Position numbers and translations under genes: made by a program. The notes below the pieces were generated by a model. That model was not told the DNA's origin and did no database searches. It worked only from the letters and a program-made list of their open reading frames with translations. A DNA stretch of 64,000 bases from Ischnura elegans (Eukaryota > Arthropoda > Insecta > Odonata > Coenagrionidae). Of the stretch, positions 56,432-64,000 are shown in pieces (position 1 is the first letter of the stretch; every line of letters begins with the position of its first letter). The stretch is from the NCBI RefSeq assembly GCF_921293095.1, contig NC_060251.1:58917585-58981584 (forward strand), read 5' to 3'.

Positions 56432-59400
56432 CTTTTTTAAGACGATTCCAACGAGAAACAAAGTATGTAAGTTCATACACTAAGTAATTAAACACAGAGA
56501 TTGTTTTTGATACCTGAGGGTAGAGCTCAACCCGGAATATGCCACAGGAGTGTAATTTTCCCGCATTCAGAGTAAGGGGTCAGTACCTTTTCCTGTTCCA
56601 TCTAGCACATCCAGAATGTTTTAGAGGGGTGTGTGAACTTAATGATGGACGTCAACCAAAAATTTGAACGTGGAAACAGCAGAAAAAGACCCTCTCCACT
56701 ATGCTACTAATTTCTACTGAATCTGCAAGCTATCTAACATTTTTTCACTAGTTCATATTGAAGGGACAATACAAGAGAGTGTTTCTTTTTGGGAAACAAT
56801 AAATAGGAAAATGGGAGGAAACATATATTTTGAATAGCAGAACGTAACCAGCTCAGCCAGCGGCATTAAAAATTCACTTCCTCTTATATTTAGACGTAGT
56901 GGTATATTACGAACGAGGGAGATAGGAAGACAAAGGAGAACCAATTAATTTTACAGCCGAAAATTCGTGATTTCAACACAAAGAACAGTCTCCTGTTGAA
57001 TTTTGGAAAATGTTTTCATGCTCGACGTAATAAATAATGATGAATTCCACTTGATATGAATTAAAATTTGGGCAATTTCCTCGTCTTTCAATTATTAACT
57101 ATGGTTTCTCTTCCCGTGCTGGAGGCTTACTCTAATTATGTTTCATGGTTATTACGATGGTACCGCTAGGTATATTCTTTTATTACGACCCCATCTTCAT
57201 GTACACTAATGAGGTCTCCAGGTAAGGGCCAACATCAATCGTCCTCCAGCCAGGAGGCACTACTAATCGCGGATGCGGAAGTAGTAATATATTTTCTCGG
57301 GTGTAGCACGGTTAACTAAGTCTCAAGCTATGCTAGAAATATCACCCTTCATCACCATGATGTGAAAGGATGATTAATGCAGCAAAACCTCTTTTTTCAG
57401 ACAGGAGAGGACAGATGTCCAAAACAAATAAAAATCAGAATGCTATTTAAGTTTAATTACTATTTAAGTTAAAGTAAAAAAAATAATTCTTGACCTTGCA
57501 GTTTATATTTATTTTAAAGTAATCGCGGAACGTGACTTTTACAGGTTACTTTATTTTAAATTTTAAGTAACTAAAAAAATAACCTTAAACGCAAAATTTA
57601 CTATTTTAACTTTAACTAAACAGTCAATTTTTCAGAAAAAGTAATTAATTTATACAATTACTTTTACTTCACCTTCTTAAAGTACTTCTACCTTCACCAT
57701 ATTACTTTTTACCGAGATTTACTCTAAGTTTTATCATATTTGTTTAGGCAAATTTCCCAAATCCGCATGGTTTTGACGTGGTTTAAACTTCGAGCGACAA
57801 AAATAAGGTCAAACCCAGAGAGACATCTGGTCTGGAATTCGTAATACGTTGCGCATAACATCGAATACTACATATATGAAAAATTTCCGTTTTAAGTATG
57901 GTATTCTTTTCTATGGTCGACCAATTGTTTGCCTAAAATTCCACGGATATGTGATATGGTATGATTTCATCGAAGATATCAATGACTTGGGTTCACTGCG
58001 ATGAGAATCACGGGCGCTTTTCCAATTTCAAAGGCACCCAGTGCATGAAATTATTTCAGCACAATAGTCCATGGAGGTCATGTAGAGAGTGCGTCATGAT
58101 GTGTTGCAGTGGATATCCTCCCATTTGAAAGCGCCGGAAGACGAATTATGGACATTACCATAGACAAATGTCAATACACGGCGAGACTGGGGATTTTATG
58201 TATACCGGACACAATAGACTTCGAGACTTGGATAAATTGCATGGCGTCAGTGCCACACCCAGTCCACGCCAACAATGGAAATGGGTCGGGATCGTACGTG
58301 AGATGTAGGTGCCAACATTTTGCTGCATCGGTTCAACAAGGTTCGGATTTTGTTCGAAAATGGCGTTGTATGCTAAACTTCCTATTTGACGTATGGTCGA
58401 CACAAAAAACTGACATTTCCCTGCATAGTTGCGGAAAAGGAAGTAACTATTAATCTAATGATATCAAAGTCAAATTAATTTTGCGATAAATAAAACATCA
58501 GCGATAGGTAATACTCATTTATCCCAAAAATATCGTGGCTTTAGTTAGAACTTAGTGAAACCAATTCAACGATTAGGTGAAAAATGTGCCCCCAAAATTA
58601 AAATTCAATTTTATGATTCATGAATTTTCTCTCAGGTTTAGAATACCAGTTAAATTTAAAAATGAAAACGACAACTCAAAAACCATACGTGAAGTGTTAT
58701 TCAGGTAGATGCGATTTGACTGGCAAGATAAAATTGATGAAATTAAAAATGAAGATTTATAAACATTTTTTGAAACTTCATAAGTTTCATCTCTGCAATA
58801 AACACCAACAATGTATTGCAGCAATACGTTTTCCGGACAAAGTTGGTACATTTTTTACAAAATACAAAGTTAAACAAAAACACCTGCTTGTAATTTGAAA
58901 TTTCTCTCTTCAGCAGAATTTATCCAAACAATTAAACTTAAAAAGAATTACTTATCAAATACTGAAGAAAGAAAACTCCTAGCAACCACCCAAAGAAAGT
59001 ATATAAGGATAAAAAATACACCTATACGATAAAATTGCAATTGGATCAATTTTTGAATCAAATTTCTTCATGAGGACAACTTACAAATACTACAATTGCA
59101 ATATTCAAGTTTTCATCAAACTACTACACCAATAACCATTTGGACGATGAGAGGAAAATGACGTCAGTTTCTAATTTCTGTGTTTTTAACTGTACAAGTC
59201 AACACGTGTGTACGACGTAAATGCAGCAAAAATGACCTTAAGAATCTACCCACACCCACAGAATAGTAGCAACCAGTGGAAAATGAGCTCATCAAGTCAT
59301 TTCAGCGTTGGTTTCCTGCGCAAAAAGTCCCACGCTAAAATCGAAAGAATTACGTCGCGGTTACTTGAAGAAAGACTGATTTTTCGTTCGTATAAATTCA

Positions 59401-60488
59401 AATTCTTTCTATCATGTATATTCAAATATTTAAATTGCCAGTAAAAGACTTGCACAAAACAATGGACTTAGGATCAATACGGCAACTAATAAATGCAATA
59501 AATATATAATATTATTAGCCCAAGGTTTTACTTGATACTTAAAAATACAATACAATAACTGTAAAATAGTTGGAAATTAAAACCCCCAATAAATAATTTT
59601 TATTTCTTCTTAATCGCTATATTTCTAATAAACGCCACGAATGTCCCGCAACAATAGGTTTACTGGAGAAAATGGGTATATTTTTCCTATTTTTTTGCAT
59701 GAATTCTATTGACGAGAAATTTCGAGCTACGAGCGGGTATTTCTGTTTAATTTTTTATTTAGGAAAACTGAACCAATATTCTCCATTAAACCTATTGTTC
59801 CATTATTTTACAGTAATTTTACCCAATAATTCATATCATTTTGAGCCTCTTACAGGAATAGATATTTTAATTACAAACAAGAGGTATTGAATTTTCCTCA
59901 GGCAACTTTTGAGAATTTGTCTGGGTACCCACACGTAATGAATAAGAACACCTTTAGACGGTGGCATGTTTGCTCTGCTACTGGAATGTGGTACGAGCTA
60001 AAATCACTTATAGCCTTTCAGCAAAATATTTTAATCAATTTAATGCTTACGTCAACAGTATTGAATTTCAATTCAGCTAAATCAACGAATGGACACCGTA
60101 GTAGCAAATATTTGCGTTTAAATTATGGGATAATATTTAATGTGACGCCTCTACGTGTTCATAATTCGAATAACAACTATTATACTGACGTACCTAAAAG
60201 GTTTTGCACATTATCGCTACGTTAACGATATTGGGAAGGTTACGCAGCTTAAATCCATATCAGCAAATAAAAACGAAATACAAGCACACAGTTAACAGAT
60301 GTATTCTCTTTAATTGTTCCAGGACTGACGAATATGAAACTATAAGTAGGGATGGAAGTAATGATGAGAATAGTTATGTAAAAATAAAAAAATACTGTAA
60401 AAACAAAATTAATAACGGAAATGAAGAAGTAAAGAAAAAAATATTATACAGTGGACAATTTCTGCTAGGCAGAAAAAAATAGTCGGTA
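56432..60488. other. no gene recognised; AAGTAA/TTACTT-rich patch
   Basis: Around 57440-57730 the sequence is full of AAGTAA and TTACTT motifs in both orientations, like the ends of some DNA elements, but no clear termini were found. Frames at 58109-58453, 58620-58898 and 59887-60225 have no recognisable domain. Confidence 0.35.
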
Positions 60489-60496
60489 TATATTTT

Positions 60497-60756
60497 CAGT
60501 GGCGCCGACTCCATGGGGCCTGAGGGGGCCCGAGCCCCCCCAAAAATTCGTTACAGATGTGAGGAAAAAATGTGTCAGGCTTGTCGATTTTCCCCGGAGT
60601 GTCCAGATATCGAGATTTGAGTGATCAGGGTTCTAATGTTGACCATATGACTCTTCTAAAATGCTTAAAAAACTTAAAATTCACTACTTATAAAATTTAC
60701 CGGCGCAAGATCCCCGGTTTGGGTTCCCCAATATTTTTTGTAAGTCGGCGCCCCTG
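60497..60756. mobile_element. hAT-type MITE, CAGTGGCGCC family, copy 2 (260 bp)
   Basis: Ends CAGTGGCGCCGACTCC and, read inward on the right, CAGGGGCGCCGACTTAC. A perfect 8-bp duplication TATATTTT (60489-60496, 60757-60764) flanks it. It is a near-identical sister of 32349-32610. Confidence 0.88.
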
Positions 60757-60799
60757 TATATTTTAGGCAATAGCGATTACTTACTAGCCATTACCACAC

Positions 60800-60910
60800 T
60801 ACTTGGGGCAAGTCAAGAAAGATACAGGGGAGATGAACAAAAGAGATGTGAAGGAGCTGGGATGAGTTAAAGATAAATGGAGGGCTGCGGTAATTAGTCA
60901 GACTGCATAC
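60800..60910 (+). pseudogene. LINE 3' tail fragment
   Basis: Translates with one stop to KKDTGEMNKRDVKELG and DKWRAAVISQT, the end of the same kind of RT tail seen at 63175-63495. Too short to define a subfamily. Confidence 0.5.
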
Positions 60911-61106
60911 ATGTATAGCTAAACTGTAATTTAAAAAACATGAACTCTATTTCAAACAATTTTAAAAGAGATTCATTCGACTCCCAAAACCAATACCGTT
61001 TGAAAGGTAACGAGACACATGATTTCTATTCTCGAATCGATTGCCTGGTTTTCCTGTCATCTCCTTCTGTAAACTTTAAGTTTTTCCGGCGTACAGTCTG
61101 AAGGAA

Positions 61107-61303
61107 TAATTCTCGGATTTTCCATCGGGTGTGGTTTTGGGTGACTGGTCCCAAAGTTTCGGAAGGTGAGTCTGCCATCGTCTTTGGTATAGAATGACCC
61201 AAATACCCCACCGTGTCCTTCTACCCATGAAGACAATGACTCAGCCTTCGAAACGTTGGGACCAGTAACCCAAAACCAGACCCGGTCGGAAACCCGAGAA
61301 GTA
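61107..61303. repeat. imperfect palindrome, ACGTTTCGA family
   Basis: Left arm TTTTGGGTGACTGGTCCCAA and AAGTTTCGGAAGG pairs with right arm CCTTCGAAACGTTGGGACCA and GTAACCCAAAACCAGACCC. The outer edges are TTCTCGG and CCCGAGAA, as in the other members. Confidence 0.7.
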
Positions 61304-63149
61304 TTACTTCATTGACCGCCTATCCTTGTCCTGTGTACTTGGCCTGTGTCTGGCAAGCGTGCGTGTTGCTGATTAAGGCTATGAATTATAAAATGCATTA
61401 TAATGTTATTAATATTTTATTAATGTTACATAATATTATTATATGAATTATATATTACATATTTAATGAGTGATGCATGCCTGGTATGGAATCATCCCGT
61501 GCCACACACCCTGGTGTTGGCTTGCACGGTGCCTCGAAGATGTAGATGAATCTATGAATCTATCTATTTATGATGGGAGGCCAGCAATCCTGCCGGGGAT
61601 ATAGGGGCTATGGAACATTCTCAGCGAAAAGGGGGAAAAAGTATATCCATATCCCCTGTGTGTTCATGGAAAATTTGTTTAAATTAGCCTCTATATTCAC
61701 ATTTTAAGTGTAAGACTAAAATTTATTTAAACTTTCGATGTTTTTGTTTTCATTGTACTTGAATGTACAGGTGGAACGAAACCCTTAGGACGGGCTCGCG
61801 GGGTACACTCCTGGGGCAGGGACTGTAAGCGTTAGCTTTTCTCCTCTACCACCAGAAGGGGAAGGACGGGAAGGGTCAAGGAAAGGAGGCGCCGCGGCGA
61901 TGAGAGCCCGACGACGCCTCCAGGGGAAGGACGGGGAAGGAAGGGAGAGGACGAGGAATCCTGCACCGTCACAAGGCGGGCAGGTCCTACCATCAGCGAA
62001 ACCAAGCATACGCTATTAATATTCTACCAATTCTAGTAGATTTTCCTATGAGGAAGAAAAATCTATCGATCGAATCGGTAGAACTTGAATGTACAGTTTT
62101 CATTCTTCTTTCGGACAAATTCCCATTATAGCTGGGGTCCAGGCTCTCTCTTCTTCTTATTCATCCTAGCGTTTGTCCCGCGCTATGGCAGGGTCCGCTG
62201 TTCTGCTAAGTCTTCTCCACTTTTGAGTTTAATGAGTTTTTAAGTTTTCTCAATTTTTGGGGTACAGGCTCCCTATGGTCCCCCAAAAACTCCGCCCATG
62301 ATTTGCAGCGATTTAAAGTATGAATACGAATCATCAGTACGGCATAAGTTGCCTTACCCGAATGCCTGCTGAGCAGAGATATGGTTTGGCAGGACCCTGA
62401 GAATGACTGAGCCTCGGACTTAGAAAAGCACATCTTCACAACTTTGTTTTCCCTCCATTCCTTCCACTTCTGCTCTTCTTATGTCTCCCCCACACCCCAT
62501 CATGACGTACATTCTTATCCTCCCTCTGCCAAACCCTAACCGACCATTATCCATCTATCACTGCCGAGAAACTCCCACACTTTTCAATATCTTTCCAACC
62601 CTCCCCGCCAGTGCCATCCTTATCCGAGACTTCTCTCTCCCCCTCGCAGCTTACCCCAGCGTGTCCTACAAATCTTCGCTTGTCCTACTCCCTGTCCAAC
62701 TTGTTCTGTTATCCTCCTCCAGAGCCACAACTCACAAACCTCCCATCCAAGCCCATATTTTTCCCCTCCATATCAGAAGCTCGTTTCTCAACTATATGAG
62801 GCAGCTACCGACTGTCAGCGTGAAACGTACACCTCAGGCTGAGACTCGGATTGAAAAAATAAATAAATTGCACAGTATACAAAATTTTTTCCAGGTCAAA
62901 ATGATTTGATTTACAGACGGATCAACGCACTTGAGGGCCCAGAGTTTGCTTTAACCTTCCCAAAACAAATTTTGCGATGTAATATACCCAAGTATTTATA
63001 TATCATCATTACTCATCTATCCTAAGATTGATTTGACGCAGCTCTCCCATTCCAATCCGCTAGCCTTTTCATAGCGCGTATTTATTTATATTTATATCCT
63101 TTATAACCCGTCCCTTGCGGAGAAAATGACCTCAGCTGTCGATCGCCTT
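61304..63149. other. no gene recognised; GC-rich patch and possible LINE 3' tip
   Basis: A GC-rich patch lies at about 61785-61990. At 62017-62050 ATTCTACCAATTCTAGTAG resembles the 3' tip ATTCTACCGATTAAGGTAG of the LINE at 48160-48882. No coding sequence is supported. Confidence 0.35.
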
Positions 63150-63500
63150 TTCCAAATATCATACCATATTCGAAATGTGGTGCTACCGAAGAATGATGAA
63201 GATAAAATGGATTGACCGTGTGAGTAACCATGAAGTGCTAAGGAGAGTAGGAGAAAAGAGAAGCCTCCTAAAAACATTAAGCAGAAGGGACAACTTAGTT
63301 GGCCACATTTTGAGGCACGATGGTCTGATGAAGACAATCGTTGAGGGACAAGTGGAAGGGAAAAAGGGCAAGGGACGGCCCCGAATGAGTTATATCGGAC
63401 AGGTTACAAAGGATGTAAAAGAGAATAAATATGTAGCTATGAAGAGATTAGCGGATAGGAGAGAGAAATGGAGAGCTGCGTCAAACCAATCTTAGGATTG
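63150..63500 (+). mobile_element. non-LTR retrotransposon 3' fragment (open RT tail)
   Basis: An open frame from 63175 to 63495 encodes WCYRRMMKIKWIDRVSNHEV, GHILRHDGLMKTIVEGQVEG and KKGKGRPRMSYIGQV, and ends REKWRAASNQS. This is the C-terminal tail of an arthropod endonuclease/RT LINE. It lacks the RT catalytic core. Confidence 0.75.
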
Positions 63501-64000
63501 TTGACTAATGATAATGATGACCAACCACAAACTGGGGTAGACCCCAATTTTTAACCAACATCTCTAGACAACTGCATTAAAGCTCCATAATGTCTATTTG
63601 GGGCTCACGGATTGAGAAAATCATTACGCCAGACTGAGCACGCCATGAAACTGAAGTGGCATGATCCGAAGGGCACAAAGCAGAATAGGAAACGCCCTTC
63701 CCCGCACGGACGTGTAGCTTCCGAACGGATAATCCCGGAACTTCAAGTGGTTTCGCCAGTTTCAAACATCGTTTGCCGCTCCGGGGGGCTTTCCTTAATT
63801 TCTGCCTGTTTGAACTTAATCGCATCTTCCAGCGATACCCTCCCAAAACCCTTATGCCTTTCCCCAGTCCCTCTCGCGCGGAGTATCCTCCTCATCAGAC
63901 CGTGTTTTAAACGCCCCGGGGTACAGCAGGGTCGAATGCCTCCGCACAGCCCGAGCGAACGTAGCTCCGAGGATATAACCACGGAAGAAATGACCGGGGA
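63501..64000. other. no gene recognised
   Basis: Right edge of the window. The stretch 63600-64000 is GC-richer and has overlapping open frames on the minus strand, but without a recognisable domain or splice sites. Confidence 0.35.

Noticed and set aside
58109-58453. 114-codon open frame as a gene
   Set aside because: No recognisable domain, no splice partners and an overlapping frame on the other strand; could be chance.

Overview
This is intron-rich, AT-rich eukaryotic DNA, most likely from an arthropod and probably an insect. The evidence is GT-AG introns, a testican of invertebrate type, and many copies of hAT, piggyBac-like and non-LTR elements. I cannot place the order or species from sequence alone. 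There are no operons, no CRISPR arrays, and no rRNA or intact tRNA genes that I could recognise.

Four host genes can be read. (1) At the left edge, on the minus strand, are the 5' exons of a small UAP56-binding-motif, Arg/Gly-rich mRNA-export-type protein. (2) At 3666-6780 on the plus strand is a complete four-exon HAD phosphatase of the pseudouridine-5'-phosphatase type (229 aa). It is divergent from gene 1 across a 1.4 kb shared upstream region. (3) At 12556-12994 on the minus strand is a complete three-exon NDUFA2/B8 subunit of mitochondrial complex I (95 aa). (4) From 18386 to at least 37847 on the minus strand are ten exons of a testican/SPOCK (Drosophila Carrier-of-Wingless type) secreted proteoglycan-like protein. 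It has a testican N-terminal segment, an acidic linker, a Kazal/follistatin domain, a long basic poly-Ala linker, a SPARC-EC domain with two EF-hands, a thyroglobulin type-1 domain and an acidic tail. The signal-peptide exon was not found, so the 26 kb to the right is either its first intron or intergenic DNA.

The rest is mainly transposon-derived. At least twelve short to medium hAT-type elements have recognisable ends, most with 8-bp target duplications (identical in five cases). One is a 3.3 kb fold-back element at 42459-45758 whose two 733-bp arms are nearly identical. There is also a piggyBac-like 782-bp fold-back MITE (7430-8211), two TA-flanked MITEs in testican introns, a 1.36 kb element flanked by AAT that split a LINE fragment, and a family of palindromic repeats sharing the core ACGTTTCGA. 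Several non-LTR retrotransposon pieces are present. One of them keeps an uninterrupted 413-codon reverse-transcriptase frame from its first ATG.

I do not see convincing evidence of a new multi-gene system. The most unusual structures are the 3.3 kb fold-back hAT element with nested palindromes, the palindromic ACGTTTCGA repeat family, and the MITE densely packed with GATATC-like motifs next to a testican exon. Exon limits were set by eye from GT-AG sites and reading phase, and the repeats by visual alignment. Transcript data and database searches would be needed to confirm them.
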